NCBI GenBank assembly: GCA_963711065.1 | Contig: CAVQCO010000006.1 | Span: 914,738-978,737 of the forward strand | Reading direction: 5' to 3' | Length of the DNA stretch: 64,000 nucleotides | Source: Bog-473 sp963711065 | GTDB lineage: Bacteria > Actinomycetota > Acidimicrobiia > Acidimicrobiales > RAAP-2 | Shown: positions 36,056-45,676 of the stretch, in pieces | Layout: every line of letters starts with the position of its first letter | Position numbering within the stretch: position 1 is the first letter of the stretch | Position numbers and translations under genes: made by a program | Notes under the pieces: generated by a model | What the model saw: only the letters and a program-made list of their open reading frames with translations | Told to the model about the DNA's origin: nothing | Database searches by the model: none

Positions 36056-39000
36056 TCATCGTGCCTCCACGCGCTCGGGTGGCTCGCCGAGCAGCTGGAC
36101 CGTGCCGCCCGCCAACACGGGGCCCGCGGAGTGGAGGTGACAGCGGACGGTGGTCCCGACCGGCGTTCGATAGGGCTCGGGCTCGACGTGGGCGCACACC
36201 TCCATGGCGAAGGGGCAACGGGCCCGGAAACGGCAACCCACCTCGTTCCCCGTCACCTCGCCGACTTCGCCACGCAGAAGGATGCGCCTCCGCTCGTGTT
36301 GCCGCGCCGGGTCCGGCACCGGGATGGAGGAGAGGAGCGCCGCCGTGTAGGGGTGGGTGGGTCGCTCGTAGACCTCGTCGGCGTCGCCCTCTTCGACGAT
36401 CTGCCCGAGGTACATCACGGCGATCCGGTCGCTGAGGTGACGGACGACGGAGAGGTCGTGGGCGATGAAGAGGTAGGCGACGCCCAAGTCGTGCTGCAGG
36501 TCCGTCAGCAGGTTGATCACCTGAGACTGCGTCGAGACGTCGAGCGCGCTGATGGGCTCGTCGCAGACGAGCAGCCGGGGCTCGAGCGCCAGCGCCCGGG
36601 CGATCGCGATGCGCTGGCGCTGCCCGCCGGAGAATTCGTGTGGCTGGCGGGACAACACGTGTGATCCCAGCCCGACCTGGGCGAGGAGCTGGACCACCCG
36701 CTGCTCCCGCTCGGCTCTGCTCATGGAGGTGTGGATGGCCAGCGGCTCCCCGACGATGTCGGCGATGCTCTGCTTGGGGTCGAGCGACGAGTAGGGGTCC
36801 TGGAAGACCAGCTGCATCGTCTCCCGGTGCCGGCGGAGCGCAGGTCCGCGTAGGGAGGTGATGTCCTTGCCGTCGACCACGATCGTCCCCTCGGTCGGGT
36901 CGATGAGACGGAGCACCAGCCGGGCCAGGGTGGACTTGCCCGACCCGCTCTCCCCGACCAGGCCCAGGGTCGTCCCGGCACCGATGCGGAGGCTGACCTG
37001 GTCGACCGCCCGGACCGTCCCGGTGGTCCGCCGCAACACCCCGCTCCGCAGCGGAAAGTCCTTGACCAGGGCGGTCACTTCGAGTGCCGGTGCCTCGACC
37101 TCCGACGAGGGTCCGGTCCCGACCGGAGGGTTCGGTGATGGTGCGTCCTCCAGCTCGGGCGGCGGGCCGGACAGGACCAGCTCGTCCTGTCGCAGACAGC
37201 GAGCCAGCGTGCTGGAGGCCAGGGCATCTGCGACCCGCCCGCTCGTCGAGCCCACGCCGAGGGAGCCGTCCCGCATGGCCACGGGCGCCACCGTGCACGC
37301 CTCCTGCGCGTAGGAGCAGCGCGGCGCGAAGCGGCAGCCGGCCGGGAATTGGTCCGGACGCGGCACCATGCCCGGGATGGCGTGCAACGGCTCGCCCCTC
37401 GGCGTGAGCTGCGGGATGGAGTGGAGCAGGGCCTCGGTGTAGGGGTGCCGGGGACGAGCGAAGAGGCTCCCCGGCCGTCCTCTGTTCGACGATCTGACCC
37501 GCGTACATCACGACGACGTCGTCGGCCACGTCGGCGATCACCCCGAGGTCGTGCGTGACGAAGATCATCGCCATGTCCTCTTCGCGCTGGAGCGTCTGCA
37601 GCAGCTCGACGATCTGCGCCTGGGTCGTCACGTCCAGCGCCGTGGTGGGCTCGTCGGCGATCAGCAACTTCGGCGAGCACGACAGCGCCATGGCGATCAT
37701 GACCCGCTGGCGCATCCCGCCCGAGAAGGCGTGCGGGTAGTCCTCGGCCCGGATGGCCGCCTGAGGGATCTCCACCCGGTCGAGCATCTCGACCGCGACC
37801 TTCCAGGCGTCGGCCCGGCTGACGCCGAGGTGGGTGCGGACCTGCTCGGCGATCTGGTTGCCCACCGTGAACGCCGGGTTCAGGCTGGTCATCGGCTCCT
37901 GGAAGATCATGGCGATCTCGTTCCCGCGGAGCTTGCGCAGCTCGGCCGGGCTGATGCTGGTGAGCTCGTGCTGCTCGAACCGGATGGAGCCGGCCACCCG
38001 GGAGACCTTGGCCGGCAGCAGTCCCATGACCGCCAGCGCCGAGACCGTCTTGCCCGAGCCGCTCTCACCGACCAGGCCCAGCGTCTTGCCCCGGCGCACG
38101 GCGAAGTTGGCGTCCTCCATGACGGGGAGCCACTCCTTCCGGGTGAGGAATTCGATCCGGAGGCCGTCGACCTCGAGGAGGGCGGCCTCGGGCACCGGGG
38201 CCGGCGTCTCCACCGGTGCCTTCGATTCGGCAGCCTTGCGGACCGGGGGTCTCCGCGTCTGTTCCCTTCGGCACCCGACGAGGCCGCTTCCCGCCGGACG
38301 CTCCCGACCCAGCGAGTCCCGCAGGCCGTCGGCGACCAGGTTGAAGGCCAAGACGGTCAGCATGATGGCGATCCCGGGGAAGATGACCGCCCACGGTGCG
38401 GAGTTGATGAACTGGAATCCTTCCTGGAGCATGCCGCCCCAGCTCGGCGTGGGCGGCTGCTCGCCGATGCCGAGGAAGCTCAGGCCGGCCTCGGTCAGCA
38501 GGGCGAAGCCGAGGGCCAGGGCGAGCTGGATGATGATGGGCGAGGCGACGTTGGGCAGCACGTGGCGCCCGATGAGCCGCTTGGAGGTGGCACCGAGGCT
38601 CCGGGCGGACTCGATGTAGGCCTCCTCGCGGACCGCGATGACCTCGCCGCGGAGCAACCGCACGAAGCTCGGGACGAACACGATGGCGATGGCGATGGCG
38701 GCGTCGTTGATGTCGGCGCCCAGCAGCGCGGCCACGGTCAGGGCCAGGATCAGCGGCGGGAAGGAGAACAGGGCGTCCATCGTCCGCATGATCACGGAGT
38801 CCACCGCACCCCGGAAGAACCCGGCGATCAGGCCGAGCGGGATGGCGATGACGGCGGCCAGAGCCGACGATCTCGAACGCCGCTCGCAGCGAAATGCGGG
38901 CACCCCAGATGAGACGGCTCAGGATGTCGCGTCCCAGATCGTCCGTTCCGAGCCAGTGCGAGAGCGACGGCCCGGCGTTGACCGCGTTGATGTCCTGGGC

Positions 39001-39216
39001 GTCGGGCGGGTGGGGCGCGACCAGCGGAGCGAAGATCGCCGCGACGATCACGATGAGGAGGAAGATCACGCCGGCGACGGCCCAGCGCTGATGGAGGAAG
39101 CGGACCCAGAACCCCGGTCGCCGTTCGGGCAGCTCGTCGGGCCTGTCCCCCGTCTCGGGGATGGTGGTGAGGCCGACGAACGGGTCGCTGGCGTCGGGCG
39201 GGCTCCAGGTGCTCAT
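36056..39216 (-). CDS. Dpp/Opp-type ABC importer: permease C, ATPase D and ATPase F fused in one gene, two frameshifts
   Basis: About 1050 residues. From ATG 39216: DppC permease (FLHQRWAVAGVIFLLIVIV; EAYIESARSLGATSKRLIG loop), frame slip near 38870, then linker and DppD ATPase (Walker A LVGESGSGKTVS; signature FSGGMRQRV; Walker B LLIADEPTTALD). After a slip near 37480 come its oligopeptide-ABC C-terminal Cys box (AGCRFAPRCSYAQEAC) and, without a stop, DppF ATPase (VGESGSGKSTLARL; FSGGQRQRIA; VCDEPISALD) and its own Cys box (GCRFRARCPFAMEVC) to 36056. All three frames lack stops across both linkers, so fusion is likely genuine. It drives peptide-type uptake with the permease at 39227 and receptor at 40279. 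Confidence 0.82.
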
Positions 39217-39226
39217 GAAGTAGGCC

Positions 39227-40198
39227 TCACGACAGACGGACCTTGGGGTTCAGGTAGGCGTAGATGACGTCGACGACGAGGTTGATGAGGACGAAGGCGG
39301 TCGCCACCACGAGCACCACGCCCTGGATCTCGGGGATGTCCTTGTCGTTGATGGCCTGGATGATGTAGGTGCCCAGCCCGGGCAGGGAGAAGATCTGCTC
39401 GATGATGAGGGTGCCGCCGAGCAGGTAGCCGAACTGGATGCCGATCACGGTGACGGCCGGGCTGAGGGCGTTCTTGAGCGCGTGCTTCCCGACCACCATG
39501 CGTGGGCTGAGGCCCTTGGCCACCGCGGTGCGCATGTAGTCCTGGTCCAAGGTGTCGATGAGGGCGCCGCGCACCTGGCGGGCGATCACCGCGGAACCAC
39601 CGATGCCGAGGGCCAGCCACGGCAGGAGCAGGTCCTGGAACCATTCGGCCGGCGACTGGGTGAACGGCGTGTAGCCGAGGGCCGGGAGCCAACCCAGCTT
39701 CACGGCGAAGACGATCACGAGGATCATGGCCAGCCAGAAGTCGGGGATGGCCACGGCGATGCTCGAGCCCACGGTGACCCCGCGGTCGCGGGCGGTGCCC
39801 TGGTGCAGCCCGGACACGATGCCGGCGGGGAGGCCGATCAGGATGGCGACGACCATCCCTCCGACCGCCACGCTCAGCGTGACCGGGAAGCGGGCGGCGA
39901 TGCCCGACGCCACCGTCTCGTTGTTGAACAGGGAGTTGCCGAGGTCCCCGTGCAGCGCCGCCTTCAGCCAATTCCAGTACTGGGCGAAGAAGCCCTCGTT
40001 CAGATGGAGCTGCTGCGGTGATCTTGGCGATCTCCGCCGGGCGTCGCCTTGGTCCCTCCGGCCAGGGCGATGGCCGGGTTGCCGGGGATGATGAGGATGA
40101 GCGAGTACACGCCCGAGGGAGATGAGGAACAGCAACAGGACGGTGATGAGCAGCCGACGGGCAAAGAACGTCAGGAGGGAGCCGCCGCTCGACGCCAT
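39227..40198 (-). CDS. peptide ABC transporter permease (DppB-like), compensating frameshifts
   Basis: 323 residues from ATG 40198. N-terminal LLTFFARRLLITVLLLFLIS is the DppB first helix; the permease core DYMRTAVAKGLSPRMVVGKH (EAA loop) and the ending DVIYAYLNPKVRLS are characteristic. Residues about 29-62 read as nonsense (HPHHPRQPGHRP) because the frame slips near 40112 and returns near 40038; the neighbouring frame there gives PAEIAKITAAAPSERGLL, normal for the family. It forms the channel with the fused DppC part of the next gene, which starts 10 bases downstream. Confidence 0.85.
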   Translation of the reverse strand: MASSGGSLLTFFARRLLITVLLLFLISLGRVLAHPHHPRQPGHRPGRRDQGDARRRSPRSPQQLHLNEGFFAQYWNWLKAALHGDLGNSLFNNETVASGIAARFPVTLSVAVGGMVVAILIGLPAGIVSGLHQGTARDRGVTVGSSIAVAIPDFWLAMILVIVFAVKLGWLPALGYTPFTQSPAEWFQDLLLPWLALGIGGSAVIARQVRGALIDTLDQDYMRTAVAKGLSPRMVVGKHALKNALSPAVTVIGIQFGYLLGGTLIIEQIFSLPGLGTYIIQAINDKDIPEIQGVVLVVATAFVLINLVVDVIYAYLNPKVRLS

Positions 40199-40278
40199 TG
40201 CCGCCGGCTAGCTCAGCGGATGCCCGATGCTGCGGTGCATCATCCAATCTCCGGCGGTCTCGTCGACGCCAGCGTGCA

Positions 40279-41833
40279 CTACTTCTTGATGTAGATGCCG
40301 GCCAGGTTCGAGCGGCACTGGCCGATCGGTGCGACCACGTTCCCACCGACCCGGTTCTTGTTGTACGCGACGATCGACGGCATGAAGGCGATGCGGGACG
40401 ATCAGCCCCTGCTTGATCACCGTCTTGTCGATCTGCTGCATGAGCGGTCCCTGCAGGCTCGGGCTCAAGGACGCATTGGCCTGCACGATCAGCGGCGTCA
40501 GCTGCTGGTTGACCGAGCCCAGTGCGTTGGCGGGAAACCCGGAGGGCTCGAAGAGGGCCTCGAAGCTGTTCGTGAGATCGGGGCCGTTGCTGAGCTCCTC
40601 GCTCAGGACGGCGTCTCCCTGCTTCTTGATGTAGACGTCGGTGAGGAAGTCGGCGCCGGGGATCTGCTGCAGGTTGGCCGTGAACCCGGCGGCGGCGAGC
40701 TCCTGCTGGAGCAGGGCGGCCGCCCGAGCGTAGCGTTGCGTCCCCCGACGGGATGATCAAGGTGAACGATCACACCCTTGGGGTAGCCGGCCGCCTTGAG
40801 CATGGCCTTGGCCTTGGAGGGGTTGTAGGAGTCGGAGGTGCCGAGCGACTTGGAGTAGCCCGGTGACCACGATGGCACCGGCTGGTAGGCCGGCTCGCCG
40901 AGGCCGTCGAAGACGACCTTGTTGACCGCAGCCCGGTCCACGGCGTACTCGAGCGCCGCCCGCACCTGCTCGTTGGCGAAGGGCCCCGTGTTCTGGCGCA
41001 GCTCGATGTCCATGTAGTCGTAGGACTTGGTCACCGAGATGCCGACGTTCGAGTCGCCCTTGAGCTGCGGGATAGTTCTCGGGCTCGACCTCGATCATGT
41101 CGACCGCGCCCGACGTCAGCGCGGTGGCCGCCTCGGGACCCTGCGTCACCTGGGTGAAGTCGACGCCGCCCAGGGGATAGGCCTTCGAGTCCCAGTACTT
41201 GGGGTTCTTCGTGAGCACGATCGACGAGCCCTGGCGGTAGCTCTTCAGGAGGTAGGGCCCGGCGCCCACCGGCTGGCTCGATTGGGTCGAGATCGCGTTG
41301 GCCGGGTAGATCTGGCCGTCGACGTAGGTCAGCGCCCACAGGAAGTCACCGGCGGTCGGCTTGCTGAGGTTGACGACCACGGTCGAGGGATCGGGCGTCT
41401 GGATGCTGGAGATGGCGAACAGCGACGACCGGAGCGGGCTGGTCTTGGTGTGGTTCAGGCTGGCGGCCACGTCGGCCGAGGTCACCGGCTGGCCGTTCGA
41501 GAACTCGAGCCCCGGCCGGATGTGGAACGTCATAGTGGAGCCGTTGTTGGAGATGGTCCAGCTCTGGGCGACGCCGCCCCCGATGGCGGTGTTCCCGGGC
41601 GTGGTCATCGACTGGTAGATGTTCGAGGTGACCGTGTACGAGCAGTCGTTCTGCTCGGTCGCCGGTGCGAAGTCGTTGCTGAACTCGTTGTTGAGGTCGA
41701 AGCCGTACTTCAGGACGCCGTTGGGGTCGACGTTCGACGGCGCGGCGGCGGCGGGCCCGCCGGCCGACAGCACCTGGGCCAGCGACGTCAGGAGGACGCC
41801 CGCGACCCCGAGGGCGACGAGGTTCCTCTGCAT
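40279..41833 (-). CDS. peptide/nickel ABC transporter substrate-binding protein (DppA/OppA family), frameshifted
   Basis: About 518 residues from ATG 41833 (MQRNLVALGVAGVLLTSLAQ, a signal peptide); in-frame upstream starts at 41908 and 41983 would add 25-50 residues. SBP_bac_5 motifs: VAQSWTISNNGSTMTFHIRP, YVDGQIYPANAIS and VRAALEYAVDRAAV, spread over three frames by slips near 41072, 40740 and 40400. The end reads GQCRSNLAGIYIKK and a TAG at 40279. Captures oligopeptides or similar charged ligands for the Dpp importer downstream. First gene of that operon. Confidence 0.82.
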
Positions 41834-42032
41834 CGGTCGTCGACCCCTGGAGGCCGCAACCGCTCCGGCCGTACGACCCTGCTCCTGCCCATCGTTCCCC
41901 ACGTGCATCCCCTTGCCTCGCTTCAGCTCACACCATCGCGTGCCGGCGACCACATCCCCGGTAGCGGGAATATAACCATTCACTGACGCTCGTGTCAGGT
42001 AGGGTGCCTCCGGTCCCTGGAAGGCGGGACGC

Positions 42033-43232
42033 TCAGAGCGCCCAGCGATAGTCCTCGGTCGGCTCGGAGACGATGCCCCGGGCCAACAGGTCCTCGATCT
42101 CCTCGCTCGAGTAGCCGAGGCGCTCCATGATGCTGCGGGTGTGCTCGCCCACCAGAGGTGGAGGACCGTAGGGACCGGTCGGAGATTCCGAGAAGTCGAT
42201 CAGCGTGCCGAACTGGCGCAGCTGCCCGAGCAGCGGATGGGGATATTCGACCACCAGGCCGAGACGCTCGTTGTCGGCGTCGTGGAGCACGGCCTCTCCC
42301 TCGTTGGTGTCGACCGAGACCTCCGCGTCCACACCCGCTTCGGCCAGGGCGTGGGACCAGGACGCGGCCGTCCGCGTGAGGAAGATCGGTTCGAGCGCCG
42401 ACTCGATCTCTTCCCTGGCGGCAACCCGATCCTCCATCACCTCGTAGCGCTCGAGGTCGGGGCGGCCCACGAGACGGCAGAGCCGAGCCCATTGACCCGA
42501 TGCGAAGGCCGCCACCTGGATCCACCCCTCCTGGGTCCGGTAGAGGCGGCAGCAGGGCGAGATCCCATACTGGTTGCGGTCGAGACCGGGACGAACCGGA
42601 CCGGGCCGGCCCTCGACCAGGAACACGTCGGAACCGAACACGGCCGCACCGTTGAGGAGCGACGTCCAGAGGTCCTGTCCCTCGCCGTTACGACGTTGGT
42701 GGTACAGGGCGGCGAGCACCCCGACCGCCGACACCATGGCGTTGGCCGTGTCGGTCATCCCGAAGCGGAGGTACAGGGGCGGGTTGCCTCCGGCCACGGG
42801 ACCCGCCTCGAACTCGAGGCCGCACGCGGCCTGGTAGAGCGGGTCGAGGCCGCCGAAATCCGACAGTGGACCCTCCGCGCCGTAGGCGTAGGTGTTGCAG
42901 TGGACGAGATCCGGGTTGCGGGCGGAGAGGGACTCGTAGTCGATGCCCAGGCGTGCCGCGGTCCCTTTCGTCATGTTGTGGTGGACCACATCGGCGATCT
43001 CGGCCAGTCGCATGACTGCCTCGAGCCCCTCGGGGGTCTTGACGTCGACGGCGATATCGAGCTTGCCGCGCTGGCACCCGACGAAGGGCATCCCGGCCAA
43101 ACGCATGCCGTCGCCGCGTACGGGCTCCACCTTGATGACCTCGGCGCCCAAGTCCGCCAGGACCATCGGACCGAAGGGCCCGGCCAGGTACTGGCCGAGA
43201 TCGAGGACGACCAGACCGCTCAACGGGCCCAC
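42033..43232 (-). CDS. class III CoA-transferase (CaiB/BaiF), second of an overlapping pair
   Basis: 399 residues from GTG 43232 (VGPLSGLVVLDLGQYLAGPF). CoA-binding strand VLADLGAEVIKVEPV, nucleophile Asp in GGLDPLYQAACG, and the conserved GTAARLGIDYESL. The start lies 13 bases inside the upstream CoA-transferase, giving tight translational coupling. Paired class III CoA-transferase subunits occur in heteromeric enzymes such as benzylsuccinate CoA-transferase, so a hetero-oligomer is plausible; two separate enzymes is the alternative. About 200 bases separate it from the peptide-transporter operon. Confidence 0.85.
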   Translation of the reverse strand: MGPLSGLVVLDLGQYLAGPFGPMVLADLGAEVIKVEPVRGDGMRLAGMPFVGCQRGKLDIAVDVKTPEGLEAVMRLAEIADVVHHNMTKGTAARLGIDYESLSARNPDLVHCNTYAYGAEGPLSDFGGLDPLYQAACGLEFEAGPVAGGNPPLYLRFGMTDTANAMVSAVGVLAALYHQRRNGEGQDLWTSLLNGAAVFGSDVFLVEGRPGPVRPGLDRNQYGISPCCRLYRTQEGWIQVAAFASGQWARLCRLVGRPDLERYEVMEDRVAAREEIESALEPIFLTRTAASWSHALAEAGVDAEVSVDTNEGEAVLHDADNERLGLVVEYPHPLLGQLRQFGTLIDFSESPTGPYGPPPLVGEHTRSIMERLGYSSEEIEDLLARGIVSEPTEDYRWAL

Positions 43233-44404
43233 GACACGTCCTCCACGATCCCCGCGTCGAGCAGACGGTCGATCTCGGCCGCGGAATGCGCCGACTCCGC
43301 CAACACCTCGCGGGTGTGTGCACCAGCGGGAGGCTGACCGCCCTGGATCGCCCCCGGTGTGCCGCGCAACACGGCCGGCACTCCCACCTGTGTGGTAGGC
43401 CCCAGCTCGGGGTCCTCGACCGGTGCCGCCAGCCCGTTCGCCACGAACTGGGGATGGGAGAAGACGTCGGCCATCGGGCCCACCGCTTCCGCGCCGAGAC
43501 CGGCCTGGTGGAATTCCTCGATGAGCTCGTCGCGGCGACGCTGCACGTAGGCGGCACGGAGGCGGGCCTCGTGGCGCGCGCGTGCCTCGCGGTCGCGTAC
43601 AACGCGGTGGGTCACGGGGTCCAGCCCCAGGATCTCCTCGGGCGTGCGCGTCGGGGTACGGCCGTTCATCGTCGCGGCGTGGATCCACTCGCCGTCGGCG
43701 CACTCGAAGAGGGACGTCTGATGGATGCCGGGCGGGTACGTCTTCGCCATCGTCGACCGAAAGCCGGCGGGGGCTCGTTCGTGCTCTTGCCAGATTTGCG
43801 TGGTGTAGGCGAGGACTCCCTGATAGAGCGACGTCTGCACGTGCTGCCCCCGGCCGGTGTCCTCGCGGTAGAGCAGCGCCGAGAGCACGCCTGCCGCTAA
43901 GAGGAAGCATGCGGCCATGCTCGGGGCGGGAAAGTGCAGGTAGACGGGCCCGGGTCGCCAGCCGGGCTGCTCGCTTTGCATGCCGGAACGGGCCTGGACC
44001 GTGGCGTCCCAACCGGGTCGATCGGCGAAGCGGTGCCCGGGCGGATAAGCCGGCACCGAGCAGTAGACCAAGCGCGGAAACTGCGGTGAGACGTCTGCGT
44101 AAGAGAGTCCGAGCCGGTCCATCGTGCCCGGGCTGAACGTCTCCACCAGCACGTCGGCACCCCGGCAGAGCCGCAGGAACACCTCCCGGCCCTCGTCCGC
44201 CTTGAGGTCGAGCACCACCGACCGCCGGCTGCGGTTCCAGACGTGGTAGGCGGGCTGCCGCCGGAAGGGATCCCCACCCGGCGGCTCGACCTTGATGACG
44301 TCGGCACCGAGCTCCGCCAGGAGCTGCACGCCGACGGGTCCCGCGACCCCCCAGCTCAGATCGAGCACCCGCACCCCTCGCAGCGGGCCTGCCGGCTCGG
44401 TCAC
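43220..44404 (-). CDS. class III CoA-transferase (CaiB/BaiF), first of an overlapping pair
   Basis: 394 residues from GTG 44404 (VTEPAGPLRGVRVLDLSWGV). LLAELGADVIKVEPPGGDPF is the family CoA-site strand; the nucleophile Asp is in DRPGWDATVQARSG. The C-terminus RLLDAGIVEDVSWAR overlaps the next CoA-transferase start. Catalyses CoA transfer from a donor such as succinyl-CoA to a free acid. Lies downstream of the DyP gene with an 88-base gap; no local regulator is obvious. Confidence 0.85.
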   Translation of the reverse strand: MTEPAGPLRGVRVLDLSWGVAGPVGVQLLAELGADVIKVEPPGGDPFRRQPAYHVWNRSRRSVVLDLKADEGREVFLRLCRGADVLVETFSPGTMDRLGLSYADVSPQFPRLVYCSVPAYPPGHRFADRPGWDATVQARSGMQSEQPGWRPGPVYLHFPAPSMAACFLLAAGVLSALLYREDTGRGQHVQTSLYQGVLAYTTQIWQEHERAPAGFRSTMAKTYPPGIHQTSLFECADGEWIHAATMNGRTPTRTPEEILGLDPVTHRVVRDREARARHEARLRAAYVQRRRDELIEEFHQAGLGAEAVGPMADVFSHPQFVANGLAAPVEDPELGPTTQVGVPAVLRGTPGAIQGGQPPAGAHTREVLAESAHSAAEIDRLLDAGIVEDVSWAR

Positions 44405-44492
44405 GTGCCCGCGGTCACGCCGTCCTGACGATCCACGGGGTGGTGTCCTCCCTTCGAATCGCTGTCCGGACCCGGATTCCCAAACGAACGTC

Positions 44493-45545
44493 TCATGACC
44501 ATGACGCCGGCTCGTCCCTGAGGCCGCCGATCCCCAGCGACGCGTCACCAACGGTCGTCCGGTCGCTTGCACCACCGTCCACCGGCGACGACGGGATGTC
44601 ATCGAGGAAGTCTGCCGTCGGCACGAAGAACAGGGTGCCCGTCACGGCGGTGGAGAAGTCGAGGATCCGGTCGTAGTTTCCCGGCGGGTCCCCGAGGAAC
44701 ATGTGCTGGAGCATCAGCTCGGTGACCGAAGGGGTGGCGGCGTAGCCGATGAAGTACGTGCCGAACTCCCCGGCGCCCAGATTTCCAAAGGGCATGTTCT
44801 CCCGCAGGATCTGTCGCTGGGTGCCATCGACCTCGACGATCGTGTTCAGCGCCACATGCGAGTTGGCAGGCTTGACGTCGTCGTCCATCTCGACGTTGGA
44901 GAGCTTGGCGCGCCCGATCACCCGCTCCTGCTCCTCGACCGAGAGCGCAGTCCAGGCGTCCATGTCGTGCAGGTACTTCTGGACGATGACATAGCTGCCG
45001 CCCGCGAAACGCGGATCCTCAGCCCCGATGGTCACCGCTTCCTCGGCGGCAGCTCCGGTCGGGTTCTCGGTTCCATCGACAAAGCCGAGCAGGTCCCGCT
45101 CGTCGAAGTACCTGAACCCGTGGACCTCGTCCACCACCGCGGCCGCCCCGGCCAGCCTGCCGACGACCAGGGAGGCCAGTTCCCAGCACAGGTCCATCGC
45201 TGCGGCACGGATATGGAACAAGAGGTCACCCGGAGTGGCTACGGCCTGATGCCGACCGCCGTCGAGCGCCTGGAAGGGGTGGAGCTCGGCCGGCCGAGGG
45301 CCGGGAAACAGCCGATCCCACGCCGCCGACCCCACCCCGGCCACCACGGCCAGCCCACCCTCAGGGGAGCGAAAGGCGACTGTCCGGGCCAGCCCCGACA
45401 GATCGGCGAGCAGACCCTGGACCACCGACTCGCCGCCGTCATCGATCGTCAGGACGAGGATGACAGCACTGGCCGTGAGCGGTGTGAGCACCGGCTGGGC
45501 CACCGGCGCCCTGGCGACGCCGTTCGGGTTCTGTGCGACGGTCAC
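44493..45545 (-). CDS. DyP-type heme peroxidase with encapsulin-type C-terminal targeting tail
   Basis: 350 residues from GTG 45545. DyP hallmark GFVDGTENP (residues 154-162) with the catalytic Asp, proximal heme His230 in ANSHVALN, distal Arg248 in ILRENMPFG: a class B (YfeX/DypB) enzyme. The C-terminal tail GDASLGIGGLRDE (from about residue 333) closely matches the encapsulin cargo peptide of DyP proteins (consensus around DGSLGIGSLK), which packs the peroxidase inside a protein nanocompartment. The encapsulin shell gene, usually adjacent, is not in this window. The catalase is encoded upstream on the same strand, 131 bases away, so both serve peroxide defence. Confidence 0.9.
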   Translation of the reverse strand: MTVAQNPNGVARAPVAQPVLTPLTASAVILVLTIDDGGESVVQGLLADLSGLARTVAFRSPEGGLAVVAGVGSAAWDRLFPGPRPAELHPFQALDGGRHQAVATPGDLLFHIRAAAMDLCWELASLVVGRLAGAAAVVDEVHGFRYFDERDLLGFVDGTENPTGAAAEEAVTIGAEDPRFAGGSYVIVQKYLHDMDAWTALSVEEQERVIGRAKLSNVEMDDDVKPANSHVALNTIVEVDGTQRQILRENMPFGNLGAGEFGTYFIGYAATPSVTELMLQHMFLGDPPGNYDRILDFSTAVTGTLFFVPTADFLDDIPSSPVDGGASDRTTVGDASLGIGGLRDEPASWS

Positions 45546-45676
45546 CGATGACGTCCTCTCATGACTCCTCTTGAGTATTCACGACTTGGTTCAGCTCGCC
45601 GGATTATGGCGCGTCGAGACGTCGGGGATCATGTTTCACCCCCCCCGGGACGCCCCCTACCGGGACGAACCCCGAG

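Noticed and set aside
40199..40278. tRNA-like GGCTAGCTCAGCGG segment
   Set aside because: The D-arm resemblance is not backed by acceptor, anticodon or T-arm pairing; it is the gap between the binding protein and DppB.
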